Shown: positions 53,901-64,000, numbered from the stretch's first letter. The stretch: 64,000 nucleotides of DNA from Micromussa lordhowensis (GCA_964020085.1 OZ026608.1:12440279-12504278), one strand, 5' to 3'. The notes: generated by a model not told the origin, from the sequence alone. Numbers and translations are program-made.

Positions 53901-56900
53901 CCTTTAAATAAACATGTTTAAAACACGCGTTTTAACCTGTATCCATATCAGATGAATATATCTGGCATTAAAAACTTGATTTAAACGTCAAGAATATTCG
54001 AAATTGTCCGCCTTTAAGGCGGGGGTACACGTGAATTTAAGTGAAATTTTGGTAAGTTTAAAGAGAGGTTGAGAGGGAAAAAAAAGGGTTATGGAACACC
54101 ACCAGACAGTTGCCTGACCGCACAATGGCACCCCAGGTTGTTGGGCAACTGTTTGGAGTGTATGAACCAATTTTTAATTTCAAACTCTAATTTTAAAACC
54201 ACACTAAATCTTCAAAATTTCCTATTTCCATCAATTTTACTAATCCTTTAAGAAAAACTATTTCTCTCCAAATATACCTAAAAATCACCAAAAAATTTAC
54301 AAAACAACCCAAAACATAGATATGTGAAATGAGCATAGAGATTCTTGATTGCTTGAAACGTCAACGAGATATTTGCATAAAAAACATACTACCCAGCCAA
54401 AATACGGCTTTCATGTGTACCCCCACCTTAAGAGGAAGTTTTTAAGGTCATTCAAGCTGTAGCTACTGTCAAGCTAATAGGTGTGAAGAAAATCACAAGT
54501 TTAACACGTCTGTCAAGATAACAAATGAAAACAGCAATTGCATGGCGTTATAGGATGAAAACAAGCTTAGCGCCAAAACGAGGCTACGCCTCGTGCGAGT
54601 CTAAGAAATGCCTCCCAAAAGGGAGGCAAAGAGCTTTTCACCTCCTACTTAAAGTTAGTTGCATCGAAGAGATGTTGGAGGCTCCTCGTGCGGGTGGACC
54701 GGTGAGGGTGGGACTCTGCAGAGACTCTGCTCCCGTTAACCCTACCCCCATGAGGGGGGTAGGGGGGAGCAGAGAACGAGGAGCATTTTGCTTGAATTAT
54801 TTTTTCGTTTTTTCCCTTTAAATAAACATGTTTAAAACACGCGTTTTAACCTGTATCCATATCAGATGAATATATCTGGCATTAAAAACTTGATTTAAAC
54901 GTCAAGAATATTCGAAATTGTCCGCCTTTAAGGCGGGGGTACACGTGAATTTAAGTGAAATTTTGGTAAGTTTAAAGAGAGGTTGAGAGGGAAAAAAAAG
55001 GGTTATGGAACACCACCAGACAGTTGCCTGACCGCACAATGGCACCCCAGGTTGTTGGGCAACTGTTTGGAGTGTATGAACCAATTTTTAATTTCAAACT
55101 CTAATTTTAAAACCACACTAAATCTTCAAAATTTCCTATTTCCATCAATTTTACTAATCCTTTAAGAAAAACTATTTCTCTCCAAATATACCTAAAAATC
55201 ACCAAAAAATTTACAAAACAACCCAAAACATAGATATGTGAAATGAGCATAGAGATTCTTGATTGCTTGAAACGTCAACGAGATATTTGCATAAAAAACA
55301 TACTACCCAGCCAAAATACGGCTTTCATGTGTACCCCCACCTTAAGAGGAAGTTTTTAAGGTCATTCAAGCTGTAGCTACTGTCAAGCTAATAGGTGTGA
55401 AGAAAATCACAAGTTTAACACGTCTGTCAAGATAACAAATGAAAACAGCAATTGCATGGCGTTATAGGATGAAAACAAGCTTAGCGCCAAAACGAGGCTA
55501 CGCCTCGTGCGAGTCTAAGAAATGCCTCCCAAAAGGGAGGCAAAGAGCTTTTCACCTCCTACTTAAAGTTAGTTGCATCGAAGAGATGTTGGAGGCTCCT
55601 CGTGCGGGTGGACCGGTGAGGGTGGGACTCTGCAGAGACTCTGCTCCCGTTAACCCTACCCCCATGAGGGGGGTAGGGGGGAGCAGAGAACGAGGAGCAT
55701 TTTGCTTGAATTATTTTTTCGTTTTTTCCCTTTAAATAAACATGTTTAAAACACGCGTTTTAACCTGTATCCATATCAGATGAATATATCTGGCATTAAA
55801 AACTTGATTTAAACGTCAAGAATATTCGAAATTGTCCGCCTTTAAGGCGGGGGTACACGTGAATTTAAGTGAAATTTTGGTAAGTTTAAAGAGAGGTTGA
55901 GAGGGAAAAAAAAGGGTTATGGAACACCACCAGACAGTTGCCTGACCGCACAATGGCACCCCAGGTTGTTGGGCAACTGTTTGGAGTGTATGAACCAATT
56001 TTTAATTTCAAACTCTAATTTTAAAACCACACTAAATCTTCAAAATTTCCTATTTCCATCAATTTTACTAATCCTTTAAGAAAAACTATTTCTCTCCAAA
56101 TATACCTAAAAATCACCAAAAAATTTACAAAACAACCCAAAACATAGATATGTGAAATGAGCATAGAGATTCTTGATTGCTTGAAACGTCAACGAGATAT
56201 TTGCATAAAAAACATACTACCCAGCCAAAATACGGCTTTCATGTGTACCCCCACCTTAAGAGGAAGTTTTTAAGGTCATTCAAGCTGTAGCTACTGTCAA
56301 GCTAATAGGTGTGAAGAAAATCACAAGTTTAACACGTCTGTCAAGATAACAAATGAAAACAGCAATTGCATGGCGTTATAGGATGAAAACAAGCTTAGCG
56401 CCAAAACGAGGCTACGCCTCGTGCGAGTCTAAGAAATGCCTCCCAAAAGGGAGGCAAAGAGCTTTTCACCTCCTACTTAAAGTTAGTTGCATCGAAGAGA
56501 TGTTGGAGGCTCCTCGTGCGGGTGGACCGGTGAGGGTGGGACTCTGCAGAGACTCTGCTCCCGTTAACCCTACCCCCATGAGGGGGGTAGGGGGGAGCAG
56601 AGAACGAGGAGCATTTTGCTTGAATTATTTTTTCGTTTTTTCCCTTTAAATAAACATGTTTAAAACACGCGTTTTAACCTGTATCCATATCAGATGAATA
56701 TATCTGGCATTAAAAACTTGATTTAAACGTCAAGAATATTCGAAATTGTCCGCCTTTAAGGCGGGGGTACACGTGAATTTAAGTGAAATTTTGGTAAGTT
56801 TAAAGAGAGGTTGAGAGGGAAAAAAAAGGGTTATGGAACACCACCAGACAGTTGCCTGACCGCACAATGGCACCCCAGGTTGTTGGGCAACTGTTTGGAG

Positions 56901-58996
56901 TGTATGAACCAATTTTTAATTTCAAACTCTAATTTTAAAACCACACTAAATCTTCAAAATTTCCTATTTCCATCAATTTTACTAATCCTTTAAGAAAAAC
57001 TATTTCTCTCCAAATATACCTAAAAATCACCAAAAAATTTACAAAACAACCCAAAACATAGATATGTGAAATGAGCATAGAGATTCTTGATTGCTTGAAA
57101 CGTCAACGAGATATTTGCATAAAAAACATACTACCCAGCCAAAATACGGCTTTCATGTGTACCCCCACCTTAAGAGGAAGTTTTTAAGGTCATTCAAGCT
57201 GTAGCTACTGTCAAGCTAATAGGTGTGAAGAAAATCACAAGTTTAACACGTCTGTCAAGATAACAAATGAAAACAGCAATTGCATGGCGTTATAGGATGA
57301 AAACAAGCTTAGCGCCAAAACGAGGCTACGCCTCGTGCGAGTCTAAGAAATGCCTCCCAAAAGGGAGGCAAAGAGCTTTTCACCTCCTACTTAAAGTTAG
57401 TTGCATCGAAGAGATGTTGGAGGCTCCTCGTGCGGGTGGACCGGTGAGGGTGGGACTCTGCAGAGACTCTGCTCCCGTTAACCCTACCCCCATGAGGGGG
57501 GTAGGGGGGAGCAGAGAACGAGGAGCATTTTGCTTGAATTATTTTTTCGTTTTTTCCCTTTAAATAAACATGTTTAAAACACGCGTTTTAACCTGTATCC
57601 ATATCAGATGAATATATCTGGCATTAAAAACTTGATTTAAACGTCAAGAATATTCGAAATTGTCCGCCTTTAAGGCGGGGGTACACGTGAATTTAAGTGA
57701 AATTTTGGTAAGTTTAAAGAGAGGTTGAGAGGGAAAAAAAAGGGTTATGGAACACCACCAGACAGTTGCCTGACCGCACAATGGCACCCCAGGTTGTTGG
57801 GCAACTGTTTGGAGTGTATGAACCAATTTTTAATTTCAAACTCTAATTTTAAAACCACACTAAATCTTCAAAATTTCCTATTTCCATCAATTTTACTAAT
57901 CCTTTAAGAAAAACTATTTCTCTCCAAATATACCTAAAAATCACCAAAAAATTTACAAAACAACCCAAAACATAGATATGTGAAATGAGCATAGAGATTC
58001 TTGATTGCTTGAAACGTCAACGAGATATTTGCATAAAAAACATACTACCCAGCCAAAATACGGCTTTCATGTGTACCCCCACCTTAAGAGGAAGTTTTTA
58101 AGGTCATTCAAGCTGTAGCTACTGTCAAGCTAATAGGTGTGAAGAAAATCACAAGTTTAACACGTCTGTCAAGATAACAAATGAAAACAGCAATTGCATG
58201 GCGTTATAGGATGAAAACAAGCTTAGCGCCAAAACGAGGCTACGCCTCGTGCGAGTCTAAGAAATGCCTCCCAAAAGGGAGGCAAAGAGCTTTTCACCTC
58301 CTACTTAAAGTTAGTTGCATCGAAGAGATGTTGGAGGCTCCTCGTGCGGGTGGACCGGTGAGGGTGGGACTCTGCAGAGACTCTGCTCCCGTTAACCCTA
58401 CCCCCATGAGGGGGGTAGGGGGGAGCAGAGAACGAGGAGCATTTTGCTTGAATTATTTTTCGTTTTTTCCCTTTAAATAAACATGTTTAAAACACGCGTT
58501 TTAACCTGTATCCATATCAGATGAATATATCTGGCATTAAAAACTTGATTTAAACGTCAAGAATATTCGAAATTGTCCGCCTTTAAGGCGGGGGTACACG
58601 TGAATTTAAGTGAAATTTTGGTAAGTTTAAAGAGAGGTTGAGAGGGAAAAAAAAGGGTTATGGAACACCACCAGACAGTTGCCTGACCGCACAATGGCAC
58701 CCCAGGTTGTTGGGCAACTGTTTGGAGTGTATGAACCAATTTTTAATTTCAAACTCTAATTTTAAAACCACACTAAATCTTCAAAATTTCCTATTTCCAT
58801 CAATTTTACTAATCCTTTAAGAAAAACTATTTCTCTCCAAATATACCTAAAAATCACCAAAAAATTTACAAAACAACCCAAAACATAGATATGTGAAATG
58901 AGCATAGAGATTCTTGATTGCTTGAAACGTCAACGAGATATTTGCATAAAAAACATACTACCCAGCCAAAATACGGCTTTCATGTGTACCCCCACC
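44934..58996. repeat. 914-bp tandem array: MITE-(spacer-MITE)x15
   Basis: About 15.4 copies with a period of 914 bp (one unit of 913 through loss of one T near 58458). Copies are otherwise indistinguishable by eye. Each unit is a 410-bp TTAA-flanked MITE (for example 45792-46201, ends GGCGGGGGTACACGTGAA and TTCATGTGTACCCCCACC, TTAA on both sides) plus a ~500-bp spacer. The first MITE lacks its left ~55 bp. The array ends exactly at the right MITE end and its TTAA (58997-59000). The repeated 98- and 60-codon frames in each unit look non-coding. Confidence 0.9.
45438..45644. repeat. Hairpin cluster in each array spacer (first copy shown)
   Basis: Three hairpins in a row: ACGAGGC/GCCTCGT (45438-45454), TGCCTCCC/GGGAGGCA (45469-45488), and a nested one (45541-45644). 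The last has outer stem GCTCCTCG/CGAGGAGC, then CTCTGCTCCC/GGGGAGCAGAG, then CCCTACCCCC/GGGGGTAGGG around an ATGA loop. The set repeats 15 times at 914-bp intervals. Confidence 0.8.
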
Positions 58997-59060
58997 TTAA
59001 GTGAATGTTTAAATATATATATTGATACTATATTATGTAAATGTTATAATATGGGAAGAT

Positions 59061-59693
59061 TTAAGGACGTTCGCGCCCAAAAACTTCCCACAGACAGATT
59101 TTTTTAAAACTTTGACTGACGGTAGAAAATGATAAGATTAGATAAAAAACGTAAAAAAAATCGGGGGTCACCGAACTCGTTTTCAAGATAAAGCGTAGCT
59201 CAAACCATAGCATTTCTACGATTCTCAGTCATTCGAGGCGATTTTGGGCGGATTCATTACTATCGGCATATATTTAAGTTGAAGAATCATCTCTAAGCTA
59301 TGAGTGTTTAACACGGCTTATATAGGCCTAATTGATAGATCTTTGCTACATATGTCATTAAATCTGCTAGAATTAGCCTTAAAATAGACAACTTCTAAGT
59401 CACGCACACCTGTCTCCATGTACGAATTCGACTCTTTTTTAATAGTATATGACAAATAATTACAACTTCCCACACACAGATTTTTTTGTTTTTTTAGTAT
59501 AATGTAGAGAGTTAAAAAAGGAAGTGATCTGCCGAAAAAAAAGTGGGGGTCACCGAGCTTCCAACAAAAATATTCGCACACCAAGTTAACGCAAAGGTCA
59601 TCAGCTCTATATTTTGTTAAGTTTTCGACTTGGTGCGCGCGCTTGAAAATGACGTGGCACGCGCGTGACCAATGAATAGCGTGCGCACTAGAG

Positions 59694-59726
<33 letters not shown>
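59061..59726. mobile_element. TTAA-flanked MITE, 666 bp
   Basis: The ends TTAAGGACGTTCGCGCCC and GGGCGCGAACGTCCTTAA are perfect complements including TTAA. Internally, the motifs AACTTCCCACA..CAGATTTTTT and GGGGGTCACCGA each occur twice in direct orientation. The GGGGGTCACCGAGCTTG motif also occurs in the foldback at 44378-44930, which hints at related elements on both sides of the array. Confidence 0.8.
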
Positions 59727-59740
59727 TTTTTCTTATATAC

Positions 59741-59956
59741 CGAACGAAAATCTCGCCGATGACCAGCGGCGATGTAATTTTGTCTGTATAATAACGCAAC
59801 GAAAATCTCGCCAATCATCATCGGCGAGGTATTTCTATCTGCATAATAAAGGACCAAAACCGCGCCTATGATCATCGGCGAGGTATTTCTTTCTGTATAA
59901 TAAAGGAACCAGAATCTCGCCGATGATCATCGGCGAGGTATTTCTGTCTGTATAAT
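59741..59956 (+). repeat. 55-bp palindrome array, left arm (4 units)
   Basis: Four units with 55-bp spacing. Each is centred on a dyad made of CTCGCCGATGA and its reverse complement, followed by GGTATTTCTGTCTGTATAAT-type spacer. The orientation is opposite to the array at 61051-61695. Confidence 0.85.
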
Positions 59957-60148
59957 GCCCTTATTGGAGCAAGACTTGAGGTTGAACACAACCGAGTTAA
60001 TTTGGATGGCTCCACTGAATATCTCGGCTGGATAAAGGGCACCATCGCTACATGGAATAGATCCAAGGGCTATTTAGTTAATTTTGAAGACGGTGACCAG
60101 GAATGGCTGCAGTCTGTAGAAGAGCACGACGTGGGACAGCTTGAGTAA
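59957..60148 (+). other. Tudor/agenet-like peptide fragment, 63 codons
   Basis: An open frame without an ATG, from GCC at 59957 to TAA at 60146-60148. It ends in GWIKGTIATWNRSKGYLVNF followed by EDGDQEWLQSV. The aromatic/Gly pattern and the FEDGD..W motif resemble Tudor/agenet or chromo-like chromatin-reader folds, which often occur as tails of transposon proteins. No splice acceptor is obvious at the left edge, where the 55-bp repeats begin. A candidate AATAAA lies at about 60216. It is a fragment or terminal exon of unknown parent. Confidence 0.45.
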
Positions 60149-60714
60149 TAACTGATAGAGTATGTGCATTATTCGCTTAATAGAATTTTATTGGCATTAT
60201 GCAGTTCTAGAGAAAATAAACGGAAATATCACTTTTCGGCACTCAAACTGTAAGAACAGCAAGTACTCGAACTGCACTGAGAGATTAATTGTTGCGAGAT
60301 TGGAAAGGGTGACAAGGGTAGGTAGGGTAGGAAAACATCATGAAAGCAACGTATGCAAACGCAACGGATTAATGTTTTGACAAAATACAGCTTGCGGACT
60401 TCAAGTTTCGATAATAAGTGTTTTCAAAATTTTAAAATTACCGTCCTGAATGTAAACACACAGCATCCTCTTCTTATCAAACTCTTTCCCCAGTGCAACA
60501 TTGAAGGAACGAACATTTCGTCGACGATCAGCGCTCACAAACCTTTGACGATAGCCGAGAGAACCGACTGAGAACTTTCCCTGTGTTCTTTTTCACTCTC
60601 CTTTGAAACCGTATAGATTAGCAAGCTGTACAAAAATTTTAAAGGACAAAGTGAAACGAAAAATCTAGCCTAAAAAATGTATCTATTCTGACAATAAGTA
60701 ACTTCATATCTTAC

Positions 60715-60939
60715 TTGTCTATCTCGTAAATGACGGCAAATTTCTCCCCGAAGCGCTTTCAGAGTTTCCCCGATTCCTCTCCTACTGCTTTCACGATTAC
60801 AAAACTGGAACAAATCACAAGGAGGAACATATCGCTGTTTTGAAGGGCCATTTGACGAGCTCAAATCGGCCTTTTTGTTCAGCAATTTACACATTAAAAC
60901 AAAGGAAATTTGTTCCTCTTTACATTTTTGGCGGTACAT
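60715..60939 (-). CDS. Candidate first exon of an unknown gene
   Basis: On the minus strand an ATG at 60939 opens 75 codons (MYRQKCKEEQISF...) that end at RDRQ, followed by a consensus donor gtaagat (phase 0). It is Lys/Arg-rich with several Cys (residues 6, 17, 41, 47 and 69). I do not recognise it and found no convincing next exon. It lies between the two inverted 55-bp arrays, so it may belong to a transposon. Confidence 0.3.
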
Positions 60940-61050
60940 TTTAAATTTGCGCTTGCGCGAAAGAAATATCGCCCAAGACCCCTTGCTCGGTCGTGTGTTG
61001 ATCTTAGATGCCTTGTAAGTTAGGTGCCTTTCTTATACTGACTAAGTTAA

Positions 61051-61695
61051 CTCGCTGCTGACCATCGGCGAGGTTTTGGTTCCCTTATAATACCGACAGA
61101 AATACCTCGCCGTTGATCATCGGCGAGATTTTGGTTCCTTTATTATACGGACAGAAATACCTCGCCGATGATCATCGGCGAGATAGTTGTTCCTTTATTA
61201 TACAGACAGAAATACCTCGCTGGTGATCATCGGCGAGATTATGGTTTCTTTATTATACAGAAAGAAATACCTCGCCGCCGATCATCGGCGAGGTTTTGAT
61301 TCCTTCATTATACAGACAAAACTGCCTCGCCGCTGATCATCGGCGAGATTTTGATTTCTTGATAATACAGACGGAAATACCTCGCCGCTGATCATCGGCC
61401 AGGTTTTGGTTCCCTTATAATATCGACAGAATTGCCTCGCCGCTGATCATCGGCGAGATTTTGATTCCTTCATCATACAGACAGAAATACCTCGCCGCTG
61501 ATAATCGGCGAGGTTTTGGTTCCTTTATTATACAGACAGAAATACCTCGCCACTGATGATCGGCGAGATTTTGATTTCCTTATAATACAGACAGAAATAC
61601 CTCGCCGCTGATCATCGGAGAGCTTTTGTTTCCTTTATCATACAGACAGAAATACCTCGCCGATGATCATCGGCGAGATTTTAGTTCCTTTATTC
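61051..61695 (-). repeat. 55-bp palindrome array, right arm (12 units)
   Basis: Twelve units of 55 bp, inverted with respect to 59741-59956. Each has the CTCGCCG(A/C)TGA dyad plus a spacer reading TTTTGGTTCCTTTATTATAC and AGACAGAAATAC. Units differ by a few substitutions, mostly in the dyad centre and in TTATTATAC. No array-specific spacers, so not CRISPR. Confidence 0.85.
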
Positions 61696-61699
61696 AGAG

Positions 61700-62027
61700 A
61701 TGCCAAGCTCTGGAGATCTAAAATCTGGAGATTTTTTTTCAATTCTGAACCCCCATACCGGTTTTCACCTTTTCAACAGTAAAATTTCTGGCTTGCTTAA
61801 ATCCAAGGGGTACGTAGTCCAGCAGCTCCTTCTGAATACAAGAAAAATCTACCGCCATTGTGAATCTTACAATCACTCACGAGGTGGCCGCGAAGCTTGA
61901 GCGGGAAATTTGTGGAAACCAAAGCGCTTATTTCGAGAATTGTGATTGGTTAAACGGAGATCCAATCAGACATATCTTTATATCCCCGTGCTAACAAACA
62001 AAAACGAAAGAAAGCCTTTTTGTTTAG
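61700..62027. other. Non-coding, no gene seen
   Basis: A short stretch between the right palindrome array and the LTR. It includes a possible 5-bp target site TTTAG (62023-62027) next to the LTR. Nothing else supportable. Confidence 0.5.
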
Positions 62028-62213
62028 TGTTGTAAGCTGAATCTAAGGCTACTCAATAATGAATTAACTAAACAAACTCAACGATCAAAGTGTTCAACTT
62101 TCAGCACGTTCTCCATGTCAATTCCCGCGGCCGCGCATCAGCGGGGCGGCCCATAAAATGCCAGGGACTCCACGCCGTAGGGGGGTCCCCACAGGTTCAA
62201 TCACATTACAACA
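62028..62213 (-). repeat. 3' LTR, 186 bp
   Basis: The termini TGTTGTAA and TTACAACA are inverted, with the canonical TG...CA ends. It is preceded on the coding strand by a purine tract. The interior contains a GC-rich segment around GGGGACCCCCCTACGGCG. Confidence 0.75.
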
Positions 62214-62512
62214 TCTCCCTCCTATAAGGATTCAATGAGCCTTTGTGACTTTCTAACTTGCCGTCCAGATCTGGTTACAATCGGTTTCCTGCTGGCCGTC
62301 CTGCTAGTTCCATTTGTCCTGGTGCTTGCTTCTCAGTTGTCGGTGACGATAGACTCATGGGGACATCAGCACACGGAGAACTTAAAGAAGGATCATGCAG
62401 CTGTGGACCCATTGGATGATCATTCGGAACTGAGATTATCTGCTTTCTGTTTCTTCTATAGACACGCCCTCGTTCATCCTGGAGTAGGTATGATCGCGGT
62501 AATACTTCAGCT

Positions 62513-63061
62513 TTACGCCATTCTGTTTGGACGAATCCGCACTTTGTCTCCAGCCTCAAGTGGAGGCAGATCTCTACCTTGTTTGTCATAATTCTTCTTA
62601 GAAACAGACTGGTGCTGTTCAAGTGCTTTCACGACTTGATCAGGATCCACTGCCTGTGGTAATAAGAGAGGTCGATGAGTGGGTATCATTGTGCGAGTGC
62701 GCCGACTCATCAGCAACTGTACAGGTGACACACCAATATCTTCAAAAGGTGTATTTCGATACTTCAACAGGCCTTCAAATGGGTCTTTTTTGTCTGCTGC
62801 AGCCTTCTTGAAAATGCGTTTGGCGGTCTGCACAGCCCTTTCTGCTGCTCCGTTTGACTGGGGGTGCTCTGGAGAGCTTGCAGTGTGACGAAAACCCCAC
62901 TCTTCAGCAAACTGCTTGAACTCATGAGTGGTGCTAAATAGATTCCTGGTATTGCTGTATTGTGACCCATTGTCACTTACAACCTCATCAGGGACTCCAA
63001 ACCTTGCAAATATTTTTTGGTAGTTGTCCAGGTTTGTCACTGAAACAATCTTGGTATCCAC
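62513..63061 (-). pseudogene. Gypsy-type integrase, C-terminal half
   Basis: A 182-codon frame with FGVPDEVVSDNGSQYSN (second catalytic Asp region), then SSPEHPQSNGAAERAV carrying the catalytic Glu, then a connection region ending in GDKVRIRPN (start of the C-terminal SH3-like domain). The zinc-binding HHCC domain and the first catalytic Asp are missing. A frameshift near 62515 moves the C-terminal tail into the frame ending at 62275. Confidence 0.85.
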
Positions 63062-63073
63062 ATAAAACTGAAC

Positions 63074-63553
63074 CTAGTAGAACATAGTCTGGTCTTCACA
63101 TGCTCCCTGTGTTTTTGCTGTGGCTCGATCAGGCTCTGGCGAATCAATCAGTTGGAGATTCATAAACTTAATGACTTCTAAATCCAAACAGGCATCACAA
63201 CCCAGTAAGGGTGTAAAGTTTCCATCAACAACAAGACACAGCAAATCCATTTGACGGTTCTTGTACCGAGTAGGAAGGCGTACACAGCCTCTCGGATGAA
63301 CGGGCTTAGTTGCAAGCCACCCTTTCAAAGGTTGCTGAATCTGCTGGAGAGGTTTCTTGGTAATTTTCTCATACAGATGATACGGAATGACCGTTGCCTC
63401 TGCACCTGTGTCTGCCTTGATTTCAACCGCCTGTCCTCCAATTTGAATAGTTACCAGGCTCTTTCTGGATTTCCTGGCGTCCAGAACACTTCCAAGTTCA
63501 ATAGATTCAAAATACGTATGTACCTCCTGATTTGAACTTTGGGTGTGTTGCAT
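63074..63553 (-). pseudogene. Gypsy-type aspartic protease region
   Basis: The frame contains IKADTGAEATVIP, the Asp-Thr-Gly active site of retroelement proteases, and the later LLGCDACLDL box corresponding to the conserved ILG-D motif. It stops at 63074, where pol should continue into reverse transcriptase. Instead the integrase frame begins 13 bp further on. Confidence 0.85.
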
Positions 63554-63971
63554 GCACTACATCAACTTGGGAGCCCCCTTTTACATTTGCTGGGCACACT
63601 TGCGCAAAATGACCTTTTTGTTTACACTTAAGACACAATTTTCCAAATGCTGGACAGCGAGATGGTTTAGTAAATGGGTGCTTGTAACCACAAAACTTAC
63701 AGGAACGAGGGGGTTTCTTGTCCTCTTCGTTTAACTTATTAACTGGCTGAATTCCCGTTAAATGTTCAGTCCCAGCACTTGCTGGTGTGCTAAACTTGTA
63801 CTTTTGCAATTCTGCTGCCTCAAAGGTTCGGCAGTAATCATGAGCCTTCTGAAGGGTCAGGTCAGCTTTCTTTAGCAGTTCTCCTCTCAACTCGTCAGAC
63901 AGCACACCTCCCACAATTCGATCCCTTATTAGCGAATCTCGCAGATCGCCAAAATCACACGTTAGCGACAA
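63507..63971 (-). CDS. Gypsy-type gag C-terminal part with zinc knuckle
   Basis: A 154-codon frame, probably open further upstream beyond the window. The first half (DLRDSLIRDRIVGGVLSDEL...) is the C-terminal end of a capsid-like retrotransposon gag domain. The second half has two Cys/His clusters, CKFCGYKHPFTKPSRCP and CLKCKQKGHFAQVCP; the latter is a classic CCHC knuckle. It overlaps the protease frame by about 47 bp, implying frameshifting or a separate frame for pol. Confidence 0.8.
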   Translation of the reverse strand: MSLTCDFGDLRDSLIRDRIVGGVLSDELRGELLKKADLTLQKAHDYCRTFEAAELQKYKFSTPASAGTEHLTGIQPVNKLNEEDKKPPRSCKFCGYKHPFTKPSRCPAFGKLCLKCKQKGHFAQVCPANVKGGSQVDVVHATHPKFKSGGTYVF

Positions 63972-64000
63972 CCGTTTCAGTTCACTGACATAATTATCAA

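Larger units (their letters stand above)
62028..64000 (-). mobile_element. Ty3/gypsy-like LTR retrotransposon, internally deleted, runs off window
   Basis: Read on the minus strand from the right edge: gag (63971-63507), protease (63553-63074), the C-terminal half of integrase (63061-62513) with a frameshifted tail, a polypurine tract (AGGAGGGAGA, about 62214-62223), and the 3' LTR (62213-62028). Reverse transcriptase, RNase H and the integrase N-terminus are missing between protease and integrase, so this copy cannot be autonomous. The 5' LTR would lie beyond 64000. Confidence 0.85.

Noticed and set aside
45385..58820. Repeated 98-codon (plus) and 60-codon (both strands) open frames in each 914-bp unit
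   Set aside because: They are identical only because the units are identical. They overlap the hairpin cluster and MITE body, have no recognisable domain and no splice or promoter context, so they are chance frames.
44934..58996. Tandem array as pure assembly artefact
   Set aside because: Cannot be excluded without reads, but the 1-bp variant unit and the biologically sensible end at a MITE terminus make a real array more likely, so it is reported with that caveat.
59741..61695. 55-bp palindromic repeats as a possible CRISPR array
   Set aside because: The intervals between dyads are themselves the same sequence, the host is an animal, and no cas genes are present; these are tandem repeats with inverted arms.

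Overview
This window is animal genomic DNA, most likely from a cnidarian (an anthozoan such as a stony coral). The reasons are intron-containing genes with GT/AG splice sites, a short-collagen CTHRC1-like secreted protein gene, a eukaryotic tRNA cluster with Pol III boxes and T-run terminators, and a dense load of animal transposons: L1/Tx1-like LINEs, Ngaro- and DIRS-type tyrosine-recombinase retroelements, an ISL2EU-like DNA transposon, Ty3/gypsy, and many foldback MITEs. No bacterial gene organisation is present. The species call is inference; no species-diagnostic marker was seen.

Layout. 0.9-2.6 kb: decayed LINE reverse transcriptase (minus strand). 2.6-13.1 kb: duplicated blocks and the complete three-exon CTHRC1-like gene A (exons 4404-4520, 7091-7462, 12666-13028). 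Its second intron holds a pogo-like MITE, a LINE fragment and a 3.04-kb ISL2EU-like transposon (THAP transposase fragment plus YqaJ nuclease). 13.7-15.0 kb: a foldback element and four tandem tRNA genes. 15.1-16.0 kb: an internally deleted DIRS element. 18.9-26.5 kb: an 11-exon gene that I could assemble into a 329-residue member of the serine racemase/threonine dehydratase fold family. Its PLP-binding motifs, including the catalytic lysine, have all been replaced, so it is a likely pseudoenzyme. Its introns carry a TTAA MITE and a LINE insertion containing a stray EGF exon. 27-36 kb: pseudo-exons of another CTHRC1-like copy and, between them, a Ngaro-like retroelement (28741-34545) with split direct repeats, itself hit by a MITE. 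36.4-44.4 kb: a second copy of the CTHRC1 region (exons 1 and 2 of gene B, no exon 3). 44.9-59.0 kb: a highly uniform tandem array with a 914-bp period, whose structure is MITE-(spacer-MITE)x15. 59.0-61.7 kb: another TTAA MITE, then a region bounded by two inverted arrays of 55-bp units, each built on a near-perfect 22-bp palindrome. 62.0-64.0 kb: the 3' part of an internally deleted Ty3/gypsy element on the minus strand, running off the window.

How it fits together. Ordinary host genes are few: the CTHRC1-like gene, the pseudoenzyme and the tRNAs. Most of the window is segmental duplication overlaid with transposons. Because regions are present two or three times, several insertions can be compared with an unoccupied copy in the same window. 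This fixes the ISL2EU boundaries and its 2-bp AT target duplication, and shows two different MITEs inserted at the same promoter-proximal site in different CTHRC1 copies. All calls come from reading the sequence; no database search or folding program was run.
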